NCBI RefSeq assembly: GCF_003003795.1
Contig: NZ_PVWK01000084.1
Location: forward strand, 124,001-188,000
Source of the DNA: Stenomitos frigidus ULC18
GTDB taxonomy: Bacteria; Cyanobacteriota; Cyanobacteriia; Leptolyngbyales; Leptolyngbyaceae
Direction of reading: 5' to 3'
Length of the DNA: 64,000 bases
Shown here: piece after piece, positions 51,411-60,626 of the stretch
How the letters are laid out: every line of letters begins with the position of its first letter
Position numbering within the stretch: the stretch's first letter is position 1
Translations under genes and position numbers: made by a program
The notes under the pieces: model-generated
The model's input: only the letters and a program-made list of their open reading frames with translations
Told to the model about the DNA's origin: nothing
Database searches by the model: none

Positions 51411-52955
51411 ATGGCTTTATCTTCTCCATCGGCTTCTGAGCGATCGTCTCTACTGTCATCTGCCACCGAGTTTGACGCGATCGTGGTTGGTTCAGGCATT
51501 GGCGGATTAGTCACTGCTACCCAATTAGCGTTAAAGGGAGCCAGTGTGCTGGTGCTAGAGCGCTACCTGATACCTGGCGGTAGTGCTGGCTATTTTGAGC
51601 GAGAAGGGTATCGATTTGATGTTGGAGCATCGATGATTTTTGGGTTTGGGCAGCAAGGCACCACTAATCTCCTTACTCGTGCTCTGCAAGCAGTCAACGT
51701 GAGCCTGGAGACCATTCCTGATCCTGTGCAGATTCATTACCACTTACCCGATGATCTAGAGCTGAAAGTGCATCGGAACTATGAGAACTTCTTGCAAGAA
51801 CTGATTGCTTGTTTTCCCCATGAAGCGGTAGGTATTCGCCGGTTTTACGATGAGTGCTGGCGCGTTTTTAAGTGCTTGAACGTGATGGAGTTGCTCTCGC
51901 TAGAAGAACCACGCTATCTTGCACGCGTCTTCTTTCAGCATCCGTTTGCTTGTCTAGGGTTAGTCAAGTATTTACCTCAAAACGCTGGCGACATTGCTCG
52001 ACGCTATATTAGCGACCCAGTCTTGCTGCAGTTTATTGATATAGAGTGCTACTGCTGGTCGGTGGTGCCTGCCGATCGCACCCCAATGATCAATGCAGGG
52101 ATGGTCTTTAGCGATCGACACTACGGTGGCATTAATTACCCAAAAGGTGGCGTGGGTCAAATCGCCCAAAAGCTGGTTGAAGGTCTAGAAAAATGTGGTG
52201 GGCAGATTCAGTACAAGGCCAGAGTCACTAAAATCCTGCAAAAAAACGGGCGTGCTATCGGCGTAGAGTTGGCATCTGGCAAGAGTTACTATGCCAAACG
52301 GATCATCTCCAACGCGACTCGCTGGGACACGTTCGAGAAACTGATTCCACCCACACAAATGCCAGCGGCCGAACACAGATGGCAGCGCCGTTATCAGAAA
52401 TCTCCCAGTTTCCTCAGTCTCCACCTGGGTGTTAAGGCCGAAGCACTGCCTCTAAGAACAGAATGCCACCACATTTTGCTAGAAGACTGGGAGCGCATGG
52501 AAGCTGCTGAGGGCACCATTTTTGTCTCCATCCCCACCTTGCTCGATCCGTCGCTGGCTCCTCCGGGACGTCACATTATCCATACCTTTACACCCAGTTG
52601 GATAGAGGCCTGGCAGCATCTCTCGCCCAGCGAGTACAAAGCCCGCAAAGCAGCAGCAGCGGCTCACCTGATGCAGCGACTAGAGCGCCTCTTTCCGAAT
52701 CTTGCCGCTTCTGTGGACTATCAGGAAATTGGCACCCCACGCACTCACCGACGCTTTTTAGGACGCGATGATGGCACTTACGGACCGATCCCTCGACGCA
52801 AATTAGCAGGCCTACTAGGCATGCCCTTTAATCGCACAGCAGTTTCTGGGCTTTATTGCGTCGGGGATAGTACGTTCCCAGGGCAGGGGCTTAATGCTGT
52901 TGCTTTTTCTGGTTTTGCCTGTGCCCATCGTGTGGCAACCGATTTAGGCTTGTAA
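51411..52955 (+). CDS. crtH: Carotenoid (prolycopene) isomerase, CrtH type
   Basis: 514 residues from ATG 51411; a TTG six codons earlier is possible. FAD/NAD-dependent enzyme that converts poly-cis to all-trans lycopene. The N-terminal dinucleotide motif [16 protein letters not shown] is followed by [21 protein letters not shown]-like sequence, and the C-terminal FAD motif [21 protein letters not shown] is diagnostic of CrtI/CrtISO-type oxidoreductases. The central region and length (about 510) fit CrtH better than CrtI desaturase. No other carotenoid gene is near. Confidence 0.9.
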   Translation: MALSSPSASERSSLLSSATEFDAIVVGSGIGGLVTATQLALKGASVLVLERYLIPGGSAGYFEREGYRFDVGASMIFGFGQQGTTNLLTRALQAVNVSLETIPDPVQIHYHLPDDLELKVHRNYENFLQELIACFPHEAVGIRRFYDECWRVFKCLNVMELLSLEEPRYLARVFFQHPFACLGLVKYLPQNAGDIARRYISDPVLLQFIDIECYCWSVVPADRTPMINAGMVFSDRHYGGINYPKGGVGQIAQKLVEGLEKCGGQIQYKARVTKILQKNGRAIGVELASGKSYYAKRIISNATRWDTFEKLIPPTQMPAAEHRWQRRYQKSPSFLSLHLGVKAEALPLRTECHHILLEDWERMEAAEGTIFVSIPTLLDPSLAPPGRHIIHTFTPSWIEAWQHLSPSEYKARKAAAAAHLMQRLERLFPNLAASVDYQEIGTPRTHRRFLGRDDGTYGPIPRRKLAGLLGMPFNRTAVSGLYCVGDSTFPGQGLNAVAFSGFACAHRVATDLGL

Positions 52956-52998
52956 CGCTGTTCTAATGCTATAGAGGATGCTATAGAGGGAATCGGTC

Positions 52999-53202
52999 TT
53001 AATCAACCACCCGTAATCGACCTGCCCGCAACCGTTCAAAGATTCGGTTGATCAACTCTTGCTCAGTGGGGCTAATGGTCTTTTGAGAGAGTAGTGCGGA
53101 CATGAACTGCTGCTGGTCTTTGCGGCTAATCCTGCCGCAGGCGGTAATTCGATTCACCATCTGTTCGATGTCAGGACAGTGTAGATGAAGATCTTTTGTC
53201 AT
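52999..53202 (-). CDS. Small conserved-looking hypothetical protein
   Basis: 67 residues from ATG 53202; four extra codons are open upstream from 53214. It is helical: IEQMVNRITACGRISRKDQQ, then QFMSALLSQKTISPTEQELI, then NRIFERLRAGRLRVVD. The pattern of charged helix-turn-helix segments with no membrane part suggests a small regulatory or accessory protein. I know of similar short cyanobacterial proteins without function. It is convergent with crtH, 43 bases away. Confidence 0.7.
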   Translation of the reverse strand: MTKDLHLHCPDIEQMVNRITACGRISRKDQQQFMSALLSQKTISPTEQELINRIFERLRAGRLRVVD

Positions 53203-53552
53203 TGATGCACCCAAAACAATCGCACATTGAGTTTACCAAAACTCCACCTTTTCTTAAACACAACTTTAAAGCATAATTTTGCGATCGCGATCCGACTACA
53301 ACCGTGATTCAGATCACAGTGCTGTAAGGTTCAGTAACTCAAGTCGATTATTTCTGATCAATGTAAATAGTAAGCTTTTCTTTTTATCGTTGAATAGTGT
53401 AATTTACCGGCTTCGGTTTTTTGCTTTTACGGAAAATCTTTTTATCACTTTGCTGAGGACATACAAGAAGGTTTAGATACCAGCATCATCAGACTTTGTT
53501 TGCTCGCGATTTTGCAGTAACGATGACTGAAGGCTCTACAGAACAGTCGTCT

Positions 53553-53566
53553 GTATCGTATACTAC
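53553..53566. promoter_or_regulatory. Candidate NtcA-binding site
   Basis: GTA-TCGTATAC-TAC fits the NtcA consensus GTA-N8-TAC exactly. A TATTAT -10-like box follows 17 bases later, shorter than the 22-24 typical of class II NtcA promoters. The nearest downstream plus-strand gene is the nitrogenase-associated family member at 53889. Chance matches are expected several times in a window of this size. Confidence 0.35.
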
Positions 53567-53810
53567 GGTTTCTTTATTGCTTGTATTATGCAGCTAAATG
53601 CGATCGTGTGTCATCAGAATAAGTACAACCTCAAGGCAGCTCCCGCACTAAAAATTTTCTTCTCTTTTTCACTTTAAATCGCCAAAACTAGGGCTTGATT
53701 TTTACAAGTGAGGATGAGAAATTCATTAGAAATTTATCAGGATTCTCGCAAATCTAGCCTTAGCTTTACGGAAAAAATGATCCTGATTTGTATCTTGTAG
53801 AGAGGAACAA

Positions 53811-53859
53811 TCAATTAGTTACAGCATCAAAGCACATAAGTGCCTGAGTAACTGATTGA
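53811..53859 (+). promoter_or_regulatory. Stem-loop in the leader of the nitrogenase-associated gene
   Basis: TCAATTAGTTAC (53811-53822) pairs with GTAACTGATTGA (53848-53859), 11 Watson-Crick pairs of 12 with one G-T. An inner GCAC/GTGC stem lies at 53832-53843. It ends 29 bases before the ATG and just before the ribosome-binding site (AGGGGGT), so it could affect translation. Confidence 0.6.
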
Positions 53860-53888
53860 GACCATACAGACAATAGGGGGTTAACACC

Positions 53889-54200
53889 ATGTCTGATTTA
53901 GACCTAGCGTTTCATGCCAGTTTGCACCCTGAAAAAACATCCGACACTCTTCGCCTTAACGTGTTGCAGCCAGTCCGCCAGTGGCTGGATCGGTTCCCTG
54001 TAAGCAATCCAGCACTAGCCCGGCTTCTCTACAAGCTTATTCCTGGTCAGTGCCCCTTTGAGCGTGATGTTGTTGTCTTCGGTCGCAAACTTGCCCATAT
54101 TCCTCCCCTCTGCAAACTCAACCCACTTTACGATCAGCTCGTGGGACTTCGCTTTCGCTCCATGTGCTATCTGGTTGATGTGTGCGGGGAGACCCTTTAG
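53889..54200 (+). CDS. Mo-dependent nitrogenase-associated C-terminal domain protein (PF06967-like)
   Basis: 103 residues. The segment from about 20 to 100, with VRQWLDRFPVSNPALARLLY, LIPGQCPFERDV and KIPPLCKLNPLYDQLVGLRFR-like sequence, matches the small cyanobacterial family named for its link to Mo-dependent nitrogenase. The name comes from co-occurrence; a reaction has not been assigned. Three conserved Cys (GQCPFE, PLCKLNP, SMCYLVDVCGE) could bind metal. No nif genes are in the window, and the family is also found in non-fixing strains. Has a strong AGGGGG site ahead of the ATG. Confidence 0.85.
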   Translation: MSDLDLAFHASLHPEKTSDTLRLNVLQPVRQWLDRFPVSNPALARLLYKLIPGQCPFERDVVVFGRKLAHIPPLCKLNPLYDQLVGLRFRSMCYLVDVCGETL

Positions 54201-54249
54201 AGGATAGGGGCTAGGGAACCGAAAAAGTGACTCAAAACGTCCCTTCCTA

Positions 54250-55326
54250 TCACACAGGCAAAGCGGTGAGCTGAATTTCGATTTGAGCAGCATCCAGAGC
54301 GCGACCAATGAAAACAAGACGGGTTTGTTTTAGTTCTTCAGGCTGCCAGGGGCGATCGTAGAACTGATCAAAGCGTTTACCCACGCCCTGCATCACCAGA
54401 CGCATTGGCTTCTGCGGCACGGCAACAAAGCCTTTAATCCGATAGATTTCCTGCTCCTGCACCAGGGTTTCTAGCTGTTGCCTCAATAATGTGGGATCAA
54501 ATGCGCGATCGAGCACCAGATGAACAGAGGTAATTTCATCATCGTGATCGTGGTCTTCTTCCTCATCATGGTGGCTCGACCGGGAGCTTAAATGATCTTC
54601 AACGGCAGCTTGAAAGCCGAGCAGAAGATTGGGGTCAAGTTGCCCATGCTGGCTAGAGACAATTTTGACGCCTTTAGGAAGCTCTTGTCGCACGAGTTGC
54701 TCAACCTGACCCTGAGTTTGGGCATCCACTAGATCGGCTTTGTTGAGGATGACCAGATCAGCGCAGGCAAGCTGATCTTCAAACAGTTCCTGAATAGGAG
54801 TTTCGTGATCTAGACTGGGATCGGCCTGACGTTGGGCTTCTAGCGCTTGTAGATCAGTCGCGATCGTGCCTGTAGAAACAGCTTCGCAATCAACCACCGT
54901 GATCACACCGTCTACCGTGACCGCATGAGAAATTTCGTGCCAACGAAACGCTTTCACTAAAGGTTTGGGGAGTGCCAGCCCTGAGGTCTCAATCAGAATA
55001 CAATCCAGGCTCTCTCTACGTTTGAGTAGCTCTAACATAACAGGGAGAAATTCTTCCTGTACGGTACAGCAGAGACACCCATTGGTCAGTTCGACAATAT
55101 TGGATGGACTAATGGTGAGTGCGGTTGCTAATTCGTCGGTCGAGGTGTCGTCATCGCAAACCTGGCACGATCGCAGCAAATCGCCATCGATGCCCAGTTC
55201 GCCAAACTCGTTGACCAGCACAGCGATCCGTCTGCCCTGGTTGTTTTGCAGGAGATGGCGAATGAGCGTTGTTTTGCCGCTACCGAGAAAGCCTGTGATA
55301 ATCGTTACGGGAATTTTTGCTGCCAT
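54250..55326 (-). CDS. CobW/COG0523 family metallochaperone GTPase
   Basis: 358 residues. P-loop GFLGSGKTTL (about 12-21), the metal-binding GCLCC motif (CxCC, about 83-87), a switch EFGELGIDG and G4 motif NKADLVD are all present. A His/Asp-rich loop (HHDEEEDHDHDDE, about 246-258) precedes the C-terminal CobW_C domain. The family inserts Zn2+, Co2+ or other metals into target proteins. The His loop suggests zinc, but Co cannot be excluded. The gene is convergent with the nitrogenase-associated gene and follows ho1 on the same strand after a hairpin. Confidence 0.93.
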   Translation of the reverse strand: MAAKIPVTIITGFLGSGKTTLIRHLLQNNQGRRIAVLVNEFGELGIDGDLLRSCQVCDDDTSTDELATALTISPSNIVELTNGCLCCTVQEEFLPVMLELLKRRESLDCILIETSGLALPKPLVKAFRWHEISHAVTVDGVITVVDCEAVSTGTIATDLQALEAQRQADPSLDHETPIQELFEDQLACADLVILNKADLVDAQTQGQVEQLVRQELPKGVKIVSSQHGQLDPNLLLGFQAAVEDHLSSRSSHHDEEEDHDHDDEITSVHLVLDRAFDPTLLRQQLETLVQEQEIYRIKGFVAVPQKPMRLVMQGVGKRFDQFYDRPWQPEELKQTRLVFIGRALDAAQIEIQLTALPV

Positions 55327-55339
55327 GTATAGAGTTTTG

Positions 55340-55381
55340 AGTTTTAAGTTTCAGCCTTCAGCCTTCAGCCCTCTGCCTTCA
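55340..55381. repeat. TTTGAGT and TCAGCCT short tandem repeats
   Basis: TTTTGAGTTTTAAG followed by three TCAGCCT-type heptamers (CAGCCTTCAGCCTTCAGCCC). The unit is one base from the TCAGCCG of the STAND gene. It is a short intergenic repeat with no gene. Confidence 0.6.
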
Positions 55382-55387
55382 AATGGT

Positions 55388-55435
55388 GAATCCTGGGGAC
55401 TTGATAGGGTTTTGACTACCAAGCCCCCAGGATTC
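55388..55435 (-). terminator. Long hairpin downstream of ho1
   Basis: GAATCCTGGGG-A-CTTG (55388-55403) pairs with CAAG-CCCCCAGGATTC (55420-55435), about 15 pairs with one bulge. No T-run follows on the minus strand. It probably ends or stabilises the ho1 transcript. Confidence 0.55.
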
Positions 55436-55478
55436 GAGGGAAGACGTTAGAGCTGGAAGAGTGTGTCGGCGGTGGGCA

Positions 55479-56195
55479 TTAGTCAGCGGTTGCTAGTTCA
55501 GTACTTCCACGAGTACGACGGCGTGTGAGGGTGTTAAACAGCATGGCACCGATCGCTTTGATCAGGTTGCCTTCTAGTTCCTGGAACAGCTTCATGTTCA
55601 TACCAAAGGCAGCATTCGCTTCGTCCACAATGCGATCAGCGGTTGCATCATCGATCGGGAGAGCATTCATAGCTTCACGATAGTTGGCTTTGAATAGCTT
55701 CTCGTCGGGAATGTTGTGAAATTCGTAGAACGCTGTTCCATTCCCCTCTGAAAGGTTCATGCCCCGTTGTGCGATGCCTTTCAGAATTTGACCACCCGAG
55801 AGGTCACCCAGATAACGGGTGTAAGAATGGGCAATCAGCAATTCAGGAGCCTCCTTTGAGATCTCCCGAATGCGCTGTACGTAGGCTTCAGCTGCTGGGG
55901 AAGGTGCTACTTGCTCACGCCAATTGCTGCCGAAGTAATAGTACAGATCCTGCTCCAAGGCCGCTTTGCGGTTCAGCTCTGGAAAGCAAATTTTGGCAAG
56001 CAATGGATGCTGCTGATGCTGCTCCATTTCTTCTTCCATCGCTGAATAAACGAAGTAAAGGTTGGATACAAGCTTGCGATAGGAGGTTTTCTCAACGACT
56101 CCCTTTAAAAAACATTTCACGAAACCAACATTCTCAGCCATTGAGTGCGACTTTTTGGTGCCCTCACGTAGCTTTGCTGCTAAATTACTGCTCAT
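55479..56195 (-). CDS. ho1: Heme oxygenase (ferredoxin-dependent)
   Basis: 238 residues. Opens haem to biliverdin IX-alpha, CO and Fe2+, the first step to phycobilins. The proximal haem ligand is His in KKSHSMAENVGF (about 17), and the distal-helix signature LGDLSGGQILKGIAQRG (about 130-146) is complete. Length matches HO1 proteins. The ATG at 56195 gives the family N-terminus SSNLAAKLREGTKKSH. No other bilin gene is adjacent. Electron donor is ferredoxin by family. Confidence 0.97.
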   Translation of the reverse strand: MSSNLAAKLREGTKKSHSMAENVGFVKCFLKGVVEKTSYRKLVSNLYFVYSAMEEEMEQHQQHPLLAKICFPELNRKAALEQDLYYYFGSNWREQVAPSPAAEAYVQRIREISKEAPELLIAHSYTRYLGDLSGGQILKGIAQRGMNLSEGNGTAFYEFHNIPDEKLFKANYREAMNALPIDDATADRIVDEANAAFGMNMKLFQELEGNLIKAIGAMLFNTLTRRRTRGSTELATAD

Positions 56196-56498
56196 GCTAA
56201 ATCTTCTAAATCTAACGTTGACTCGATGGTGGACGATGCGCCGATCGGTAAGCGCGATTTAACCTCTTCAATAAGCCACCCAATTGTTACGGTAGACTGA
56301 TTTGATGAGAGTTTTTATTAAAAAATCTAAAGCAAATCGCTACTGTGTAAGCGTTCCCGAACGAAAAAGATAAGGATCGCAAACGCTTTACGAGTGCAAA
56401 TGCGTCGCGAACGATACACTTCCACATCAAGTCTATGTTACTGACAAAATGTAACCGTCGCCACGATCTCGCCGAATCAGCGTACCTAACCGCAATTG
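56196..56498. other. Intergenic region upstream of ho1
   Basis: 303 bases between the ho1 start and the ndhM stop, both on the minus strand. It should hold the ho1 promoter. No ORF, RNA gene or clear terminator for ndhM is seen. Confidence 0.4.
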
Positions 56499-56840
56499 CT
56501 AGCTTTCAGCGGGCACCACACGTGGTAAGCCCATGCTGTAATTGAGCGCACGGCTATTGAGATTGTAAGAAATGTCGCCTTTTTGCAGAAGCGATCGCAC
56601 GAAATGCTCTAAATCAGAGCCAATGCGACGAAGGTTATAGTCGGTCAAGTCGGCTCCACCATAGGCTTCTACTAACTCATCAAACTTTCGGTACACCTTC
56701 TGTACAGACTCTTCGCTCCAGTTGAATTCATTGTCTGGGTCGATATCGAGCGTTAACACGCTGTCACTGGGTACGAGCTCATTCTTTTCGACGACAGCCG
56801 TAAAAATATGGATGTGTCGGGTGGTGGATTTTAACAGCAT
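56499..56840 (-). CDS. ndhM: NAD(P)H-quinone oxidoreductase subunit M
   Basis: 113 residues from ATG 56840, which has GCGGAGT upstream. The frame stays open for 100 codons more, but only this start gives the family N-terminus [13 protein letters not shown]. NdhM is a peripheral subunit of the cyanobacterial/plastid NDH-1 complex used in cyclic electron flow, respiration and CO2 uptake. Conserved are [29 protein letters not shown] and NYSMGLPRV. Stand-alone gene as in many cyanobacteria. Confidence 0.97.
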   Translation of the reverse strand: MLLKSTTRHIHIFTAVVEKNELVPSDSVLTLDIDPDNEFNWSEESVQKVYRKFDELVEAYGGADLTDYNLRRIGSDLEHFVRSLLQKGDISYNLNSRALNYSMGLPRVVPAES

Positions 56841-57433
56841 GGCGTAAACTCCGCTGGACTGGTTACTGGGCAAAGCTCTGCTCTTCATTGTAAAGGGCGA
56901 TTTCACCTTTTGCTCAGTTGTTTTTTGCAGTGAAAAGCGGTGCCGAGCTAGAAGGACAATAAGCGGCAGTCTGTCAATACTGACACAATAAACTTCTTGC
57001 CGCTTGGAGTCAGATAACTTTGCTATTGTGCAAAGTGGAGTGCGAAGGGGCGCCGTAGCCAGTGTTGAACTGACGGCAAAAACCGTGCCAAACGACTGCA
57101 ATCGTATTCGTCGATGCTTCGCTAGACCACAAGACACCATAGGCTAAGACTACAATTATCCAATGCTTTGTGCTATCTACTGGCTCACTCCACGATCGGT
57201 ATCGATGCTGGTGAGCGTTGTCTGCCCATTTTGCCGAGTTTCAGTTCATCAGTAAGAAAACTGGCAAAATTAAGTAAGACTTTCAACGGCGACTACAGAA
57301 GGGCTGTTTTAGCTGTCTGCATTGACTGCACGTCTTTCTTGAGAGTCCTTAACTTTCTTGAGAGTACTAAAACAGTAACCCTATAAGAGAGTCCTTGCTG
57401 GCAGATCACCTCAACATTCTCCGGTGTTTACGT
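56841..57433. other. Divergent region ndhM/coaE, no gene seen
   Basis: 593 bases. The open minus-strand frame extending ndhM upstream and a 72-codon plus-strand frame at 57168 have no resemblance to known proteins. A CTTTCTTGAGAGTCCTTAA / CTTTCTTGAGAGTACTAAA direct repeat occurs at about 57332-57371. Promoters for both genes must lie here. Confidence 0.45.
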
Positions 57434-58087
57434 ATGAACATTCGCAACCAAGTCGAGCCATTTCAACGCCTCATTGGTCTCACAGGTGGCATTGGGATGG
57501 GCAAAACGACCGTTTCGAACTACTTGGCGACCGTTCACAAACTGCCCGTTTTGGATGCTGATGTTTACGCCAGAGAAGCGGTTGAGCCAGGTTTGCCGGT
57601 GCTGGTAGAGATTGCTGAACGTTATGGGGCCGGTGTACTGTTGCCGGATGGGACGCTGGATCGTCATCGGTTGGGCGACATTATTTTTAGCAGTCCGCCA
57701 GAGCGGTTGTGGTTGGAACAACAGATTCATCCTCATGTGCGCGATCGTCTGATCGAAGCCATGCACGCTTTGTCGAGGCAAGAGCCGTCGCCATCCATTG
57801 TTGTGCTAGTGATTCCGCTGCTGTTTGAAGCACGCATGACTGATCTCGTGACTGAAACTTGGGTGGTGCGCTGTCCCGAAGCGCAACAGATGGAACGGTT
57901 GATTGCGCGCGATCACCTTAGCCTACAGCAAGCCCGCGCTCGTATTGACAGTCAGATGTCGATTCAAAAGAAGGCTGCTCATGCTGATCTGGTGCTGGAC
58001 AATGCATCAACGCTAGAACATCTCTTTCGGCAAGTGGACGCTGGGTTGTTAAAGCAGCCCATTCACTTAACCGCACCGCGTGGGTAA
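57434..58087 (+). CDS. coaE: Dephospho-CoA kinase
   Basis: 217 residues from ATG 57434; the frame has an earlier ATG at 57395 but the family begins near LIGLTGGIGMGKTT. It phosphorylates dephospho-CoA in the last step of CoA synthesis. P-loop GGIGMGKTT (about 19-27), VLDADVYAREAV, the HP.V (IHPHVRDRL) motif and a DLVLDN adenosine-site segment are present. The lid (ARDHLSLQQARARIDSQMS) is normal. Downstream is a YbjN-like gene in the same direction. Confidence 0.95.
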   Translation: MNIRNQVEPFQRLIGLTGGIGMGKTTVSNYLATVHKLPVLDADVYAREAVEPGLPVLVEIAERYGAGVLLPDGTLDRHRLGDIIFSSPPERLWLEQQIHPHVRDRLIEAMHALSRQEPSPSIVVLVIPLLFEARMTDLVTETWVVRCPEAQQMERLIARDHLSLQQARARIDSQMSIQKKAAHADLVLDNASTLEHLFRQVDAGLLKQPIHLTAPRG

Positions 58088-58299
58088 GTGATGGCCTTAG
58101 CGTTAAGTCTGAAAGGGTGCGATCGTTTGTTACTGCCATCAATCCATTGCAGCATGACAACGGATTCTGCTTTGGGTTGACTTTAGACGATAATTGGTTG
58201 GAGACAAGCCGTAAGGTTTTTCATCCTTCGTTTTTTAATGTTCACAACCAGTCACCTGAAGCACATGAAGGCGTTGGGGGTTTTTATCGAGACTTTTAT

Positions 58300-58884
58300 A
58301 TGGGCGCGACGCTGCAACAAATCGCTGGCTATCTGGATAACAAAGGGTGGAAGTATAAGCTTGACGAAGACGAATGCCGTATTCTCACAGGCGTTTATGC
58401 CGAAAACATTCAAGAATTTCTCATTGTCATCCAGCTTGATGAAGATGGTGAATTTTTTGAGCTCTTCGCACCACGCGTTCTTTCTGGGGTGAATAATCAT
58501 CCTCACAAAGCAGCCATTCTCCAAACAATGCTTTGTATCTCCTGGGAAACCAAAATGCTGCAATGGGAGTACGATCCGTCGGACGGTGAAATTCGCGCCA
58601 TCATTGAGTTTCCTCTAGAAGATTCCACGCTGACCGAGCGGCAGTTCAATCGCTGTTTGTTTAGCCTGGTTGAGCTGGTGGATGAAATTGCGTTGCCTCG
58701 TTTGCAAACGGTTATGGAAACAGGTGAAGACCCTGGTGATGTCACGGAGGGAGAACGACTGCTGCTGAAGCTACAGGAAGAATCTCCCGGGCTGCTAGAT
58801 GTACTCGAACGAGCGATGGAAGCCCGCAAGCGACGGGGCAGGTTGCCCTCAGAGAGCGAAGATCCTCCAGAGAGTAAAGGTTAG
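58300..58884 (+). CDS. YbjN-like conserved protein
   Basis: 194 residues from ATG 58300. A longer frame from 58117 is open but the extra 61 codons look non-coding. The fold resembles YbjN/type III secretion chaperone-like proteins: TLQQIAGYLDNKGWKYKLDE, LIVIQLDEDGEFFELFAPRVL and MLCISWETKMLQWEYDPSDG. The C-terminal tail after LTERQFNRCLFSLVELVDE is charged and probably disordered. Such proteins are widespread in cyanobacteria without a known role, possibly as a chaperone or regulator. No neighbours in an operon except coaE 213 bases upstream. Confidence 0.82.
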   Translation: MGATLQQIAGYLDNKGWKYKLDEDECRILTGVYAENIQEFLIVIQLDEDGEFFELFAPRVLSGVNNHPHKAAILQTMLCISWETKMLQWEYDPSDGEIRAIIEFPLEDSTLTERQFNRCLFSLVELVDEIALPRLQTVMETGEDPGDVTEGERLLLKLQEESPGLLDVLERAMEARKRRGRLPSESEDPPESKG

Positions 58885-58905
58885 TCAAGAGGATTAGCCT
58901 GCTGC

Positions 58906-58970
58906 AGAAACCGGGTTTCTCAACGAGAAGCTGATTGCAAATTCAAGCCGCGCCCCAAAACCCGGTTTCT
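58906..58970. terminator. Convergent inverted repeat before tldD stop
   Basis: AGAAACCGGGTTT (58906-58918) and AAACCCGGTTTCT (58958-58970) are exact complements over 13 bases with a 39-base loop. TTTT follows on the plus strand. It lies between the convergent YbjN-like and tldD genes and may stop both transcripts. Each arm is also itself nearly palindromic (AGAAACCGGGTTTCT). Confidence 0.65.
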
Positions 58971-58980
58971 TTTAAAGTCG

Positions 58981-60384
58981 TTAGTCTTCAACAGCTTCCC
59001 CACCCACGACGACATTACGAATTCTCAAGCTGGGGCCGCCACAGCCAACCGGTAAGCCGCTTTGGCCACCTTTGCCGCAGCCGCCGGATTCGTCCCAGAA
59101 AAAATCGTCGCCGATCGCCTCAATATCTCCCAGTGTTTTAAAAGCATTGCCTGATAAAGTGACATCTCTAACAGGCTCAGCGATTGCACCATTGCGAATC
59201 ATCCAGGCTTCCCCAGCGGTGAACGTAAACATTTCGCCATTGGTCATGCCGCCTAGCCAATTGCGGGCGTAGACGCCTTCTTGAATGCCGTTGCATAGAT
59301 CGGCAACAGGAGTTTTACCCCGTTCGATCCAGGTGTTGGTCATACGGACGATCGGTGGATAGTGGTAATTAAGGCAACGAGCATTGCCAGTAGCGGCTTC
59401 ACCCAACTTGCCTGCAGTTTCACGAGAATGAAGCCGTCCGACTAGCACGCCATCCTTAATGAGTTGCGTCGTAGTGGCTGGGGTGCCTTCATCGTCATAA
59501 AAGTAACTGCCACGATGACCAGCGGGAGACGCACCGTCAAAGATTTGCAAATCAGCAGAGCCAAACTGCCGTCCGATGCTCATCACTTCCATCAAGTCCG
59601 GGTTCTCGTAGGTCATGTCGGCTTCAGAAAGGTGCCCAAACGATTCGTGCACAAATAGCCCGGTGAGAATGGGGTCAATCACAACCGTATAGGTGTTGCC
59701 TCGTACGGGCGGTAGTGCCAGTGAATCGACTGCTCGTTGCGCCGCATGGCGAACTTGAGCATCCAAGCCCAAGAGATCTTCATACGCCTTGCGAGAACCT
59801 GTCGTTTCGCGTCCAGTCTGAACCGTTTCACCGTTGCGCGCGGTGGCAGCAAACCGCATTTCCATGTCAACCCACGATTGCTCTAATAATGTGCCTTCAG
59901 ACGTGGCGAGAATAACGTGCTGAGCACTATCGCCGTAACGGACAGAAACGGTTGCAATTTGGGGGCTGATGCTGCGGAGAATCTCGCTGTAGTGTTGGCA
60001 AAGCGCTTTTTTTTGTATCAGAGGGATTTGGCGGGGATCGGTGCCTGTGAGAGGGAGGATACAGGTATCTTGAATGGGCGTGATTGGTGCTAGCAGCGTT
60101 TCGTCATCGCCAACGAGATGGGCTGCCGCGATCGCCTCTTCAATGCGATCGCTCAGCGTGGAGAGTTGGTTAAAGCTGGCAAACCCCCAGCCCCCTTTGT
60201 GGCAGGCTCTCACCTGCCCTCCGATCGCAATCCCTTCTGTCAATGTTTCAATTTTTTCGCCCCGCAGGAGAATATCGGCTCCTTCGGCTGCTTCCAGGCG
60301 TACTGCCAGGTAGTCTACGCGAGTGCGATAGCGCGTCATGAGGTCAGCAAGCAAGTCCTTCAGATGAGCGGGCAAGGTAGCCAT
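58981..60384 (-). CDS. tldD: TldD/PmbA family metalloprotease, TldD type
   Basis: 467 residues. The zinc motif HExxxH appears as HESFGHLSEAD (about 248-258), which distinguishes active TldD from the PmbA partner. The N-terminal domain is that of the family (ALRTVRGENI-type replaced here by LLRGEKIETLTEGIAIGGQVR) and the C-terminal sector has the conserved RNWLGGMTNGEMFTFT-type and CGKGGQ segments. TldD-PmbA heterodimers cleave peptides such as modified natural-product precursors. The PmbA gene is not in the window. Confidence 0.93.
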   Translation of the reverse strand: MATLPAHLKDLLADLMTRYRTRVDYLAVRLEAAEGADILLRGEKIETLTEGIAIGGQVRACHKGGWGFASFNQLSTLSDRIEEAIAAAHLVGDDETLLAPITPIQDTCILPLTGTDPRQIPLIQKKALCQHYSEILRSISPQIATVSVRYGDSAQHVILATSEGTLLEQSWVDMEMRFAATARNGETVQTGRETTGSRKAYEDLLGLDAQVRHAAQRAVDSLALPPVRGNTYTVVIDPILTGLFVHESFGHLSEADMTYENPDLMEVMSIGRQFGSADLQIFDGASPAGHRGSYFYDDEGTPATTTQLIKDGVLVGRLHSRETAGKLGEAATGNARCLNYHYPPIVRMTNTWIERGKTPVADLCNGIQEGVYARNWLGGMTNGEMFTFTAGEAWMIRNGAIAEPVRDVTLSGNAFKTLGDIEAIGDDFFWDESGGCGKGGQSGLPVGCGGPSLRIRNVVVGGEAVED

Positions 60385-60626
60385 ATCAAAGCATTGTTAA
60401 GAATCACCTCCTTTATTCTGCAGTGAATTGCGAGGGTTGGCAGCGCTGACTGCAATTTGCCGTAGTGGTTAAAATCTTAAGATTTAGGCGATTTGCTGTT
60501 ACCTTTATGCCGAAAGTTGAGAATTATGGAGTATTAATGAACTAATGATTGCGGTAATGTTGGCCAACTAGCAGCAAAAACCGTAGTGCTAGGTGTGACG
60601 GCGGCGGCGAGTGAGGTTGGAAATTC

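Larger units (their letters stand above)
53203..53888. other. Long non-coding stretch before the nitrogenase-associated gene
   Basis: 686 bases, AT-rich, no ORF. It contains an exact GTA-N8-TAC word (53553-53566), a TATTAT at 53584-53589 and a 12-base inverted repeat near the downstream gene (53811-53859). It probably includes a long 5' leader for the gene at 53889. Confidence 0.5.

Noticed and set aside
56841-57140. 100-codon N-terminal extension of ndhM
   Set aside because: NdhM starts at MLLKSTTRH in its family and a ribosome-binding site precedes that ATG; the extension is not conserved-looking.
58117-58299. 61-codon extension of the YbjN-like gene
   Set aside because: Conserved sequence begins at ATG 58300; the upstream part has non-coding character.
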